From Proteobacteria bacterium SG_bin9 (lineage in GTDB: Bacteria; Pseudomonadota; Alphaproteobacteria; Rhizobiales; Xanthobacteraceae), in the NCBI GenBank assembly GCA_002083525.1, contig LWDM01000074.1, forward strand, positions 203,168 through 267,167: a stretch of 64,000 nt of DNA. The letters run 5' to 3'. A program made the translations under genes and the position numbers. The notes beneath the pieces were generated by a model. It made no database searches. It saw nothing but the letters and a program-made list of their open reading frames with translations, and was not told the origin of the DNA. This document shows positions 31,134 through 39,373 of the stretch, piece after piece (the stretch's first letter is position 1; every line of letters begins with the position of its first letter).

Positions 31134-33348
31134 TTCGCGGTCCTACTTTCGCCTCCGGCTTCACCTGCGCGGCCTGGCGCTGGGCGCCAGCCTGCAAGTT
31201 GGCCAGGATAGCCTCTCGCGGACCATCCGCGACCAGCTTCCCTTGCTCAAACACCAGGATGCGGGTCACCAGCGACAGGAGCGACGGACGATGAGTGGAG
31301 ACGACAATCGTCATTTCCGAACGAGCGATGTTTTTCAGGCGCTCGAGGAATTCGGTTTCGGTCCGCACGTCGAAGTGAGCTGTCGGCTCATCCATGAAGA
31401 TGATCCGCGGGCGGCGGATCAGCGCGCGGGCGAGGCCGATCGCTTGTTTCTGCCCGCCAGACAGGCTGCGGCCGCCCTCGGCGATCGGCATGTCATAGCC
31501 GAGCGGATGAGCCGCGACGAAGTTTTCGACGCCGGCCAGTCTTGCCACCTCGATAACTTCTTCATCGCTGGCGGCCGGTTTGCCGAGCGCGATGTTGTCG
31601 CGCAGCTTACCGAAGAAGAGGTCGGTGTCCTGCATCACGAAGCCGATGCCCGCGCGCAGATCGGCGGGATCGTATTGCCGCGCGTCGATACCGTCGACCG
31701 CAACGCTGCCTTCGGTCGGATCGTAGAATCCCGAAAGCAACCGTCCAACCGTGGTTTTGCCGGATCCGACGCGGCCGACGATGGCGACGCGCTCGCCTTC
31801 GTTGATCTTGAACGAGACGTTGCTCAACGCATCCTGCTTCGAATTTGGATAGCGGAAGCTGACGTTGTTGAAGGCGATCGCACCGTGCTGGATCTTGCGC
31901 GACACGTAGCTGCGGCCCGGCGGACGCTCGCGCTCGAGCTGCATCAGCCGGTCGATCGCCCGCAGCGCGCTGAGCGTCTGGGTGGCGCGGGTGATGACGG
32001 ACGCGATGCTCGCGATCGGGGCGAGGACGCGGCCCGACAGCATGTTCGCGGCGATCAGGGCGCCCATGGTGATCTTGCCATCGAGGATCAGGAATACGCC
32101 GATGACGACGAGCAGCATGCTGGTGATCTGTTGCGCGGAGTTGGAAATCGTCAGCGCCAATGTCGACCAGAAATGCACGTCTTCGCCGGATCGGGCGGTT
32201 GCGGCGACCGACCGTTCCCACACCGTCTGCATGCGCGACTCGGCGCCGGCGGCGCGCACGGTCTCGATTCCGGAAAGGGATTCGACCAGCACGCCGTGCC
32301 GTGCGGACGACTCCGCCTGCAGGCGCTTCATGGCGCGGTCGAGAGGTTTCTGCAGGATGATTCCCGTCGCGACCACGATCGGCAGCATCAGCAACGGGAT
32401 CCAGGCCAGCGGCCCGGCGATGATGAACAGAATGCCGATGAAGATAAACGCGAAGAACAGGTCCGTTGCAGCCACCACCGTGCCGGAGGTAAAGAAATCG
32501 CGCACCGAATCGAAGTCGCGCATCTGGTTGGCCAGGATGCCGACCGATGTCGGGCGGTTGGCCATTTTGATCGAGAGCACGTGCTCGAAGATGTTCGACG
32601 CGAGCACGACATCGATCTTCTTGCCGGTCAGATCGACGATACGGCTGCGAACCATGCGAATGACAAAGTCGAAGACGATCGCGAGACCGAGACCAATGGC
32701 GAGTGCGATCAGTGAAGGAATTGCCCCGTTCGGGACAACTCGGTCGTAGACGTTCATTGTGAACAGCGGGGCGGCGAGGGCCAGCATGTTCACGAGGAAT
32801 GCGGCAAGTGCCACGTGCCCGTAATTTGACCCGAAGCGGCGTACCACCGACCAGAACCAGTGATTGGTCGGCAAATCGCCCGACGCGGCCGTGCGTTCGT
32901 CCGCAATCGGTTCAGGCCGTGCGAGGAACATGTAACCGGAATAGATGTCGGCCAACGATGCAGCGGAGCGGCTCTTCGTCGACGACACCTCGCCCGGTTC
33001 GATGCAGTCGATGATACTGCCGTTCTGAGAAACACCGGTCATGATCAACGCGGAGCCGTCTTTCATGACGAGCAGCGCCGGCAGCACAAGAGCCGGAATT
33101 TGTTCGAGGCGGCGTTTCTCGGGCTTGATATCGAGGCCTGCCCGTTGTCCTGCGCGTTCGACGAGGGCCGCGGTCAGACGGCCGTTAACCAAAGGCAGGC
33201 CAGCAACGAGTGCGTCGCGGCTGACGGCGCGCCCGTGGTGAGAGGCGAGATAGAGGAGGCAATCAACCAGCGGATCTGAAATCGTCGTTCCCGCTGCCGC
33301 CTCTTTGGCTGCAGCGGTCGCAAAAACGTCGCTGGAATGCTTGTTCAC
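31120..33348 (-). CDS. Type I secretion ABC exporter (LapB/HlyB-like) with inactive C39-like domain
   Basis: A 742-residue inner-membrane exporter. The first ~140 residues are a C39-like domain without the catalytic Q-C motif, used to dock unfolded substrate rather than to cut it. A six-helix membrane domain follows (about 180-460), then the ATPase: Walker A GRVGSGKT near 525-532, signature LSGGQKQ near 629, Walker B IIFMDEPT near 649 and the switch His in VSTHR. I prefer the GTG at 33348, which has AGGA at good spacing; an in-frame TTG at 33354 would add two residues. It is the energising subunit for export of the giant adhesin. Confidence 0.93.
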   Translation of the reverse strand: MNKHSSDVFATAAAKEAAAGTTISDPLVDCLLYLASHHGRAVSRDALVAGLPLVNGRLTAALVERAGQRAGLDIKPEKRRLEQIPALVLPALLVMKDGSALIMTGVSQNGSIIDCIEPGEVSSTKSRSAASLADIYSGYMFLARPEPIADERTAASGDLPTNHWFWSVVRRFGSNYGHVALAAFLVNMLALAAPLFTMNVYDRVVPNGAIPSLIALAIGLGLAIVFDFVIRMVRSRIVDLTGKKIDVVLASNIFEHVLSIKMANRPTSVGILANQMRDFDSVRDFFTSGTVVAATDLFFAFIFIGILFIIAGPLAWIPLLMLPIVVATGIILQKPLDRAMKRLQAESSARHGVLVESLSGIETVRAAGAESRMQTVWERSVAATARSGEDVHFWSTLALTISNSAQQITSMLLVVIGVFLILDGKITMGALIAANMLSGRVLAPIASIASVITRATQTLSALRAIDRLMQLERERPPGRSYVSRKIQHGAIAFNNVSFRYPNSKQDALSNVSFKINEGERVAIVGRVGSGKTTVGRLLSGFYDPTEGSVAVDGIDARQYDPADLRAGIGFVMQDTDLFFGKLRDNIALGKPAASDEEVIEVARLAGVENFVAAHPLGYDMPIAEGGRSLSGGQKQAIGLARALIRRPRIIFMDEPTAHFDVRTETEFLERLKNIARSEMTIVVSTHRPSLLSLVTRILVFEQGKLVADGPREAILANLQAGAQRQAAQVKPEAKVGPRNAII

Positions 33349-33442
33349 GGGCAATTTCCTGAACTGGAATACCCATATTCTACAGCGATTTCGGCCGCAC
33401 TTCCCTTACAAATTGGAAACAAGCCTAACGCCCCAAAACGCA

Positions 33443-33466
33443 TTTGGCCGCCTTTCGGCGGCCAAA
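33443..33466 (-). terminator. Perfect hairpin between TolC-type gene and exporter gene
   Basis: Arms TTTGGCCGCC (33443-33452) and GGCGGCCAAA (33457-33466) pair perfectly around TTTC. It is 40 bases after the TolC-type stop and about 90 bases before the exporter start. On the minus strand it is followed by only a short T-containing run, so it could be an attenuator or terminator that separates or dampens exporter expression. A second small hairpin (GGCACC/GGTGCC) lies at about 33470-33484. Confidence 0.4.
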
Positions 33467-33506
33467 CTGGCACCCAAGGTGCCTGCAGGTGCCTCGATAG
33501 GCTCGC

Positions 33507-35075
33507 TTAGCGCTGCGGCTGCTGCTTCCAGTTTGCCGCGGCGTCGATCAATTCGGATACCGGATTGAGGCCCTGCCAGCGATCCGAGAACTTCACATCC
33601 GGCTGACCATCGAAGGGGGTAATCTTCTGATCTCCCGAGGCATAGCTGGCGAACGGCTGCGCCTTTGTGACCTCAAGCGGCTCCGGACCTGTCATCGGAG
33701 CCCGAAGGAGGATCGGCGGAAGCTTGGTCGGGAAGATCGCGAACGGCACCGGGTCGAGAGGAGCTGCGTCAGCCGGCGGCGGAGACTTCACGTACTCGAT
33801 CAGACCGCCCATGGCAGCAAGCAGCTGATAGTCGGCGAACACGGCGACGCTCTGCGTCGAGATTTGCGACACCAGCGCGTTGAACAGTTGGTTCTGCGCA
33901 TTGAGAAGGTCAACCAGCGAGCGTTGGCCGAGCTCGTATTCCTTCTGATAGGCGACGATGACTTTCCGGTCGGAGGCGATTTGCCGGCCGAGGGCTCCGA
34001 GGCGATCACCGGTCAGTGTGCGCGCGGCTCAGGCGCGATCAATCGATTCAAGTGCGCTGCGCTGAAGTTTGGCGTGGCGCATGGTGCTTTCGACGTAGCG
34101 CTCCGAGAGCTCGGCCCGGCGCCACACGTCTTGTCCGCCGCGGAAAATATCCCAGCTCGCGACGAGTTTGCCGCTCATGTCTTCGCGCTTGCCGACAAAG
34201 TTGCTGCTGTTCACGCCGGTCGACGCGCGGCCTTCCAGAAACAGGTTCGGCACGAAAGCGCCGGCGGTCGCGTCAAAGCCGTGCTTTGCGGCGCGCGCGT
34301 CCTGATCCGCAGCTTTGATCGTCGGGTTAAAGCGAAGGGCTGTGGCAAGCGATTCATCCTTCGTCCGCGGCAAGCCGCCCAGACGGCCCGGCGTACGCAG
34401 GTTGAAGGGCTCCAGGCCGACAGAGTTGCGGTACTTGGCGCGCGCCTCGTCCAAATTCTGCCGGAAGCCGGCGAGGGTTGCGGCGGCGTTTTCGACGCGC
34501 TCACGCGTTTGCTCAAGGTCGCCTTCGCCGGCCCGACCGCCGTTGAAGCGCGTCTGCACATTTGAGAACAGATTGCGATGCACGCGAAGATTATCTTCCG
34601 CCACCGCAATCAGGCGCGTGAAGCGGGTAATATCGATATAGGCTTCCGACGCATCGAGCGCGATCAGTTCGGTACGCTCGTGGACGCGAGCCGCAGCGGC
34701 ATTGGTGCGGGCCGATTGCTTCCAGATTTCATTGATCGATGTAAAGCCGTCGAACAGCAGCTGGCGGCCCACGACGGAAACCTCGCGGCCATGCCGCGTG
34801 ATGTCATTGCCCAGCGGTGCGGGCGTAACGTTCTGCGTGAAACGTTCAGGTCCAACCTTCGCCTCGACCCGGATTTGGGGGAGCAAGGTCGACTGCTGCT
34901 GACGCAATTCCGCCTCAGTCGCACGGCGATTGGCCGCCGCTTCGCCGACGCCCGGATTTGTCAGAATGGCCTGTTTGATAGCGTCATTAATTGAAAACGC
35001 ATCTTGGGCGATGCCAATATGTGGCAACGCAACCCCAAGCGCCAGCGCGGAGCAAAATAATGTCAACGCTCGCAT
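33507..35075 (-). pseudogene. TolC-family outer-membrane channel interrupted by in-frame TGA
   Basis: Reading straight through gives a 522-codon TolC/LapE-type outer-membrane efflux protein: signal peptide (residues 1-23), two long helical repeats with coiled-coil composition, and a Pro-rich C-terminal extension. Codon 349 is TGA (34031-34029 on the minus strand) in the context R-A-stop-A-A-R-T-L-T-G-D. The frame continues past it without a break for 173 more codons with clear family character (KEYELGQRSLVDLLNAQNQL). A Trp codon (TGG) is common at this point in TolC-family proteins, so one G-to-A change would explain it. A product ending at 348 lacks most of the second repeat and should not form a channel. 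Restart at the GTG at 33872 would give only a tail. First gene of the exporter set; another TolC could serve in its place. A sequencing error is also possible. Confidence 0.85.
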
Positions 35076-35243
35076 GCAACCAATTCCCCAGAAAGAATCC
35101 CAAGTTCCAATAGTTAAGCCCTCGTCTATCCAAAGAGCGAGTACAAAAAAAGCGCTCCCCGTTCGAAGTTTTGATCTGTGGCATTATAGCATCAGAACGA
35201 GCTTCCATTAATTTATGCAACCAAGGGTTTAGGGTAAAACTGT

Positions 35244-35585
35244 ATGCCAGAAATCAGATTTCGACATCGTGGAAAGAGCCAAAAACAAGGCTTTAGGCTG
35301 CTATTTTGGGGCTTGTTTCTCAGTTTGTTCTATTTTTCCTGGGTTGAGGCGCCATCGGCCCAGGTCGAGGTTACGGTTCCGGGGCAGGGCAAGGTCAGTA
35401 CCTCGGTGAAGGTCGAAAACGGGGTTCTGGGGATAACCAATACCTACGTCCGCCAGCGCGCGTTCGCCAAGGAGTGCGTCGGAGCGTGCTTCTACGCGAG
35501 TGCGACCAAGACGAAGACCTGGGTCTGCCGCAACTCGGACTGCAACCTCGACTGTTCCGGACGCGAGCCGGTTGGTGGCTGTTAG
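35244..35585 (+). CDS. Secreted or membrane-anchored Cys-rich hypothetical protein
   Basis: A 113-residue protein, divergent from the TolC-type gene across 168 bases. A basic N-terminus (residues 1-17) precedes a hydrophobic stretch at about 19-34 (LLFWGLFLSLFYFSWV), which is a signal peptide or anchor. The following domain has six cysteines, clustered as ECVGAC and WVCRNSDCNLDC...GGC, suggesting up to three disulfides. No family recognised. Divergence from the exporter genes may mean shared regulation but no more can be said. Confidence 0.6.
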   Translation: MPEIRFRHRGKSQKQGFRLLFWGLFLSLFYFSWVEAPSAQVEVTVPGQGKVSTSVKVENGVLGITNTYVRQRAFAKECVGACFYASATKTKTWVCRNSDCNLDCSGREPVGGC

Positions 35586-35596
35586 CCCCGAGGCGC

Positions 35597-36049
35597 CTAC
35601 CAATGGCCGGTGTTCGGCATCGAGGACCACGGCTCCTGCGGCGGCTTGGCCTCGCCCTTCTGCAGAAGTTCGATCGAGTGCTTATCGGGTGAGCGGATGA
35701 AAGCCATCATGCCATCTCGCGGCGGGCGGTTGATGGTGATGCCGAGCTTCTGCAAGCGATCGCAGGTCGCATAGATATCGTCGACCTCGTAGGCGAGGTG
35801 GCCGAAGTAACGATCCTCGCCGTAGGTCTCCTCATCCCAGTTGTAAGTCAGCTCGACCAGCGGTGCGCCGCGCGTCTTCGGCAGCGCCTCGAGCAGCTTC
35901 AGGTCTTCGTCCGCGCACAGGAACACCAGCGTGAAACGCGCCTTGTCGTTGTCGATGCGGCGGACTTCCTTGAGCCCGAATGCGTCGGCGTAGAATTTCA
36001 GCGCGGTGTCGAGGTTGCGAACGCGAAGCATCGTGTGCAGAAAACGCAT
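35597..36049 (-). CDS. gloA: Glyoxalase I (lactoylglutathione lyase)
   Basis: Converts the hemithioacetal of methylglyoxal and glutathione to S-lactoylglutathione. The 150-residue product is two glyoxalase half-domains with the four metal ligands H5, E66, H84 and E127 in place (FLHTML, VELTYNWD, YFGHLAY, SIELLQ). NWD after the first Glu and the short single-domain length match the Ni-type bacterial enzyme, though the C-terminal tail is about 15 residues longer than in E. coli GloA. ATG at 36049. Monocistronic, convergent with the Cys-rich protein. Confidence 0.93.
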   Translation of the reverse strand: MRFLHTMLRVRNLDTALKFYADAFGLKEVRRIDNDKARFTLVFLCADEDLKLLEALPKTRGAPLVELTYNWDEETYGEDRYFGHLAYEVDDIYATCDRLQKLGITINRPPRDGMMAFIRSPDKHSIELLQKGEAKPPQEPWSSMPNTGHW

Positions 36050-36173
36050 GTTTCTTTATCTCCCTGAGAACATTCCGAGATTGGATTCCGGCGGGCGCGG
36101 GTCGGCTACTCAATAGCAGCAAAAACAAGGGTTGGCACTTGAACCTCGGCCGGTTGAGCGCCGACCAAACGGC

Positions 36174-36374
36174 ATGGATAAGGTTGTTCACGATGCAATC
36201 GCGCGCATGGTCCGGAACTTCATTGAAGACCGGGGCTTCGCGCTGTTTGCGAAGCTGATACCCTGGCTTGAGGCCAGGACATCGAGCCTCGGCGGTAAGC
36301 TCGCCGCGGGCCTTCTGCTCGGCCTGACGGCGATCGCTTCAGTCGTGACAGTCAGGGCACTGTCAGGTTTCTGA
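36174..36374 (+). CDS. Small membrane-associated hypothetical protein
   Basis: A 66-residue protein from the ATG at 36174. An amphipathic N-terminal half (VHDAIARMVRNFIED) is followed by a hydrophobic helix at about 43-62 (GGKLAAGLLLGLTAIASVVTV). No strong ribosome site is seen, and no family is recognised. The composition is protein-like, and a hairpin overlaps its stop codon, which supports a real gene. Confidence 0.45.
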   Translation: MDKVVHDAIARMVRNFIEDRGFALFAKLIPWLEARTSSLGGKLAAGLLLGLTAIASVVTVRALSGF

Positions 36375-36377
36375 CAG
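36360..36377 (+). terminator. Hairpin at end of small membrane-protein gene
   Basis: Perfect 7-bp arms CTGTCAG (36360-36366) and CTGACAG (36371-36377) around GTTT, spanning the stop codon and followed by a T-rich stretch (CTTTCTTTC) some ten bases later. A weak intrinsic terminator at best. Confidence 0.35.
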
Positions 36378-36549
36378 GACCGCACTTTCTTTCATCATGC
36401 GAGAGCGCCGCACGCGACCTGACGCGACTGTGATCCCGCTTGCCGCACAGCCTCATTGCCAGCGCCGCGGTTGCAGGCGCGCTGATTCCGGCCCAGATTC
36501 ATTCCCGCGCGAGGTTACATATGGCGGAAAGCCGATCAGCGGGTGTTGC

Positions 36550-37311
36550 ATGATTGCGTCCAGTTTGCAGGAAGGCGTCGAGCGACTCGGCGACATGATT
36601 GCGTCGGCGAGGGTTATCGTACCTTTCACCGGCGCCGGCATTTCCACCGAAAGCGGCATTCCGGATTTCCGCTCGCCGGGTGGTCTGTGGACGAAAAACC
36701 GTCCAATCCCGTTCGATGAGTTCGTCGCCAGTCAGGATGCGCGCGATGAAGCCTGGCGCCGGCGCTTTGCGATGGAAGCGACATTCGGCGCAGCTAGGCC
36801 GGGGCGCGGGCACCGCGCGCTGGCGGCGCTCTACAAAGCCGGCAAGGTGCCGGCGATCATCACCCAGAACATCGACAACCTGCATCAGAACTCGGGCTTC
36901 GCGGCCGACCATGTGATCGAGCTCCACGGCAACACCACCTACGCGCGCTGCATCGGCTGCGAGAAGTCCTACACGTTGAAGTGGGTGAAGGAGCAGTTCG
37001 ACGCCGAAGGGCAGGCGCCGGATTGTCGGGCCTGCGGCGATCCGGTGAAGACCGCGACGATCTCGTTCGGTCAGGCGATGCCGGAAAACGAGATGCGCCG
37101 CGCCACAGAACTCGCGCAGCATTGCGATCTGTTTCTGGCGATCGGTTCCTCGCTTGTGGTGTGGCCGGCGGCAGGATTTCCGCAACTTGCGCGGAACTGC
37201 GGCGCACGGCTTGTCATTATCAACAACGAACCGACGGAACAGGATGACTCCGCAGATCTTGTCATTCGTCACGACATCGGCGAAACGCTCGGTCCCTTCA
37301 TCGGAAACTGA
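36550..37311 (+). CDS. cobB: NAD-dependent protein deacylase (Sir2 family)
   Basis: Removes acyl groups from lysines using NAD+, giving nicotinamide and O-acyl-ADP-ribose. The 253-residue product has GAGISTESGIPDFRSP (NAD site, from about residue 27), TQNIDNLHQNSG, the catalytic histidine in ELHGN and four zinc cysteines in CIGC and CRAC. The ATG at 36550 gives the usual sirtuin N-terminus; a longer frame from 36397 is open but has no family likeness. It stands alone, so its protein targets (acetyl-CoA synthetase is the classic one) cannot be inferred locally. Confidence 0.93.
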   Translation: MIASSLQEGVERLGDMIASARVIVPFTGAGISTESGIPDFRSPGGLWTKNRPIPFDEFVASQDARDEAWRRRFAMEATFGAARPGRGHRALAALYKAGKVPAIITQNIDNLHQNSGFAADHVIELHGNTTYARCIGCEKSYTLKWVKEQFDAEGQAPDCRACGDPVKTATISFGQAMPENEMRRATELAQHCDLFLAIGSSLVVWPAAGFPQLARNCGARLVIINNEPTEQDDSADLVIRHDIGETLGPFIGN

Positions 37312-37510
37312 GTCGTGACCCGCGTCTTGCGGAATTGATTCGTGCCGCTGCAAGGCTGTTCATAGATCGATTCGATTCCGATTTTTGGCTTTCCGACCAA
37401 TTGCAGAGTGTTATCTTCGATTCAAGAGATTCGCGCATCGAGTCGAGCGAGCGTCGCGCGTAATTCCGGGCTGTCACAACGATGACATGCGACCGGCGGG
37501 GTGTGGGGTC

Positions 37511-38152
37511 ATGGGGTCCGACAGTTTTGAGTCCAAGCGATTTGGTCCTCCGGCGGCTGGCGCGAGCCGGACAGGACAGCCGGACTTTTCAGCAAATGTA
37601 GACCTTGGCGGTTTGCCAGGTGAAGTCCCCGCAGCGAACCTCGTCGAGCTGCGCGGCGTCATCAAGTGGTTCGACGCCTCGAAGGGCTACGGCTTTATCG
37701 TTCCCGACAATGGCTGGCCGGACATTCTGCTACACGTAACCGTGCTGCGCCGCGACGGCTTCCAGACCGCTTACGAAGGCGCGCGCATCGTCGTCGAATG
37801 CGTGCAGCGTCAGAAGGGCTATCAGGCCTTCCGCATCGTCTCCATGGACGAGTCGACCGCGATCCATCCGGCGCAGATGCTGCCGCCGCGCACCCACGTC
37901 AGCGTGACGCCGACCAGCGGGCTCGAGCGCGCGCAGGTGAAATGGTTCAACCGGCTGCGCGGGTTCGGCTTCCTCACCTGCGGTGAAGGCACGCCCGACA
38001 TCTTCGTGCACATGGAAACGCTGCGGCGCTACGGCATGACCGAGCTGCGGCCGGGCCAGTACGTGCTGGTCCGCTACGGGCCCGGCTCCAAGGGCATGAT
38101 GGCGGCCGAGATCCAGCCCGAGACCGGCCCGGGCGGCCTGTCCTCGCACTAG
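37511..38152 (+). CDS. Protein with two cold-shock domains
   Basis: A 213-residue protein with two CspA-like nucleic-acid-binding domains joined by a linker. Domain 1 (about residues 43-105) has the RNP1-like KGYGFIVPDNGWPDILLH, domain 2 (about 138-205) RGFGFLTCGEGTPDIFVH. The first ~40 residues are disordered in character. Double-CSD proteins are usual in alphaproteobacteria; they act as RNA or ssDNA chaperones, often stationary-phase induced. Start chosen at ATG 37511; another in-frame ATG lies at 37487. Confidence 0.9.
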   Translation: MGSDSFESKRFGPPAAGASRTGQPDFSANVDLGGLPGEVPAANLVELRGVIKWFDASKGYGFIVPDNGWPDILLHVTVLRRDGFQTAYEGARIVVECVQRQKGYQAFRIVSMDESTAIHPAQMLPPRTHVSVTPTSGLERAQVKWFNRLRGFGFLTCGEGTPDIFVHMETLRRYGMTELRPGQYVLVRYGPGSKGMMAAEIQPETGPGGLSSH

Positions 38153-38173
38153 CTTTCAACCGACCCATCCGGA

Positions 38174-38200
38174 TCGACCGGCCGCCCTGCGGCCGGTCGA
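38174..38200 (+). terminator. Strong hairpin downstream of cold-shock gene
   Basis: Perfect 12-bp arms TCGACCGGCCGC (38174-38185) and GCGGCCGGTCGA (38189-38200) with a three-base loop, 22 bases after the stop codon. No T-run follows, so it is either a rho-assisted terminator or an mRNA 3'-end protector. Confidence 0.5.
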
Positions 38201-38293
38201 ACGTTGTCCGATCACAGTTGGGTGTCCATCTGGCATTCGGCTGTTTGGCCGGGGTAGGGTGCCGCCGCTTAAGGCCGAGAGGACGGAATAGGT

Positions 38294-38788
38294 ATGCGTA
38301 TCGGATCAACGACGTTTTCGGGGTTTGCGGCCGCGACCATTCGCGGACTGATGCTGGCGGGTTTCGCAGCGCTGATGCTCGTAGCAGCGCCGGCCAGTCA
38401 GGCGGCCGAGTTCCAGACGCTCGAAATCATCACCAAATCCGGCGTGCAGGTGTTCTCGGTCGAGATGGCCAAGACCGAGCAGGAGCGGGCGACCGGGCTG
38501 ATGTACCGGAAGGAGTTGGCCGAAGGAAAAGGCATGCTGTTCGACTTCACTCCCGAGCAGCAGGTCTCGATGTGGATGAAGAACACTTACATCTCGCTCG
38601 ACATGATTTTCATCGCCGGCGACGGGCGGATCATCCGCATCGCCGAAAACACCGAGCCGGAGTCTCTGAAAACGATCTCGTCCGGCGGACCGGCCAAGGG
38701 CGTGCTGGAGGTCATCGCGGGGACCGCGAAGAAATTCGGTATCCGCCCTGGCGACCGGGTCGCGCACCCGCTGTTTGGCGGCAAATAG
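38294..38788 (+). CDS. DUF192 family exported protein
   Basis: A 164-residue protein. An N-terminal hydrophobic signal (about residues 16-37, ending ASQAAE) precedes a single DUF192 domain (about 45-160), with the family landmarks ERATGLMYRKEL, GMLFDF, MWMKNTYISLDMIFI and LEVIAGTAKKFGIRPGDRV. The biochemical role of DUF192 is not established. It lies 60 bases before tRNA-Pro on the same strand. Confidence 0.88.
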   Translation: MRIGSTTFSGFAAATIRGLMLAGFAALMLVAAPASQAAEFQTLEIITKSGVQVFSVEMAKTEQERATGLMYRKELAEGKGMLFDFTPEQQVSMWMKNTYISLDMIFIAGDGRIIRIAENTEPESLKTISSGGPAKGVLEVIAGTAKKFGIRPGDRVAHPLFGGK

Positions 38789-38848
38789 GGTGCTTTCCGC
38801 GCCTTGAAGGGGCAATCCTGGCGGTGTACCACGGCCCCATCCAGAGAT

Positions 38849-38925
38849 CGGGGTATAGCGCAGCCTGGTAGCGCGGCAGTTTTGGGTACTGCAGGTCGTT
38901 GGTTCGAATCCAGCTGCCCCGACCA
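38849..38925 (+). tRNA. tRNA-Pro (anticodon TGG)
   Basis: Cloverleaf complete: acceptor CGGGGTA/TGCCCCG (one G-T pair), D-arm TAGCGCAGCCTGGTAGCGC, anticodon stem GCAGT/ACTGC around TTTGGGT with anticodon TGG, T-loop TTCGAAT, discriminator A at 38922 and encoded CCA at 38923-38925. The 77-nt length is standard for this tRNA. Confidence 0.95.
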
Positions 38926-38948
38926 TTTCCTCAAGGCAGTTCATAAGC

Positions 38949-39338
38949 TTGATTCCGATTGTGAATGCGGTCGTTCAGCGGCGTGTGCGTTGCCTGCGGA
39001 CTGCGTTGCCGATCGTCGTCGCATCGCTTCTCTCGGGGGTCGCGGCGTTTGCAGCCGACACCCTGCCCAAAGCGATGCTCGGTGCTTGGGCGTCCGATCC
39101 GGCCGCCTGCGGCGAGCAGGCGAGCGAACTCGCACTGACGGTAGAGCCGCGCAACGTCCTGTTTTACGAGCATGGCAACTCCGTCAATCGCATCGTCAAA
39201 CAGAAGGACGGATCGCTGAAAGCGTACGGCTACAGCTTCGACGATCAGGGCCGCGCCCGGGGTTCGATTACGCTGAAGCTGCTGTCGCCGGAGAAGCTTG
39301 AGGTCAACGAGCAGATCTATTACCGCTGCAAGCCCTAA
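38949..39338 (+). CDS. Secreted hypothetical protein
   Basis: A 129-residue protein with a signal peptide (about residues 14-36, ending AAFAAD). The mature part has the pattern GAWASDPAACG then a beta-rich stretch ending YYRCKP, probably one disulfide between the two cysteines. It resembles small periplasmic lipocalin-like hypothetical proteins of Bradyrhizobiaceae, but I cannot name a family. The start is uncertain: TTG at 38949 (AAGG upstream) or GTG at 38961. Confidence 0.65.
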   Translation: MIPIVNAVVQRRVRCLRTALPIVVASLLSGVAAFAADTLPKAMLGAWASDPAACGEQASELALTVEPRNVLFYEHGNSVNRIVKQKDGSLKAYGYSFDDQGRARGSITLKLLSPEKLEVNEQIYYRCKP

Positions 39339-39373
39339 GCCTGCAACGGCGAGAGTTTGTGATCGCAGGCCTT

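Noticed and set aside
34029..34031. Selenocysteine or programmed recoding at the TGA in the TolC-type gene
   Set aside because: TolC-family proteins are not selenoproteins, no selenocysteine insertion hairpin is evident directly after the codon, and a simple Trp-to-stop change explains it. Read-through is left as a low-probability option in the findings.
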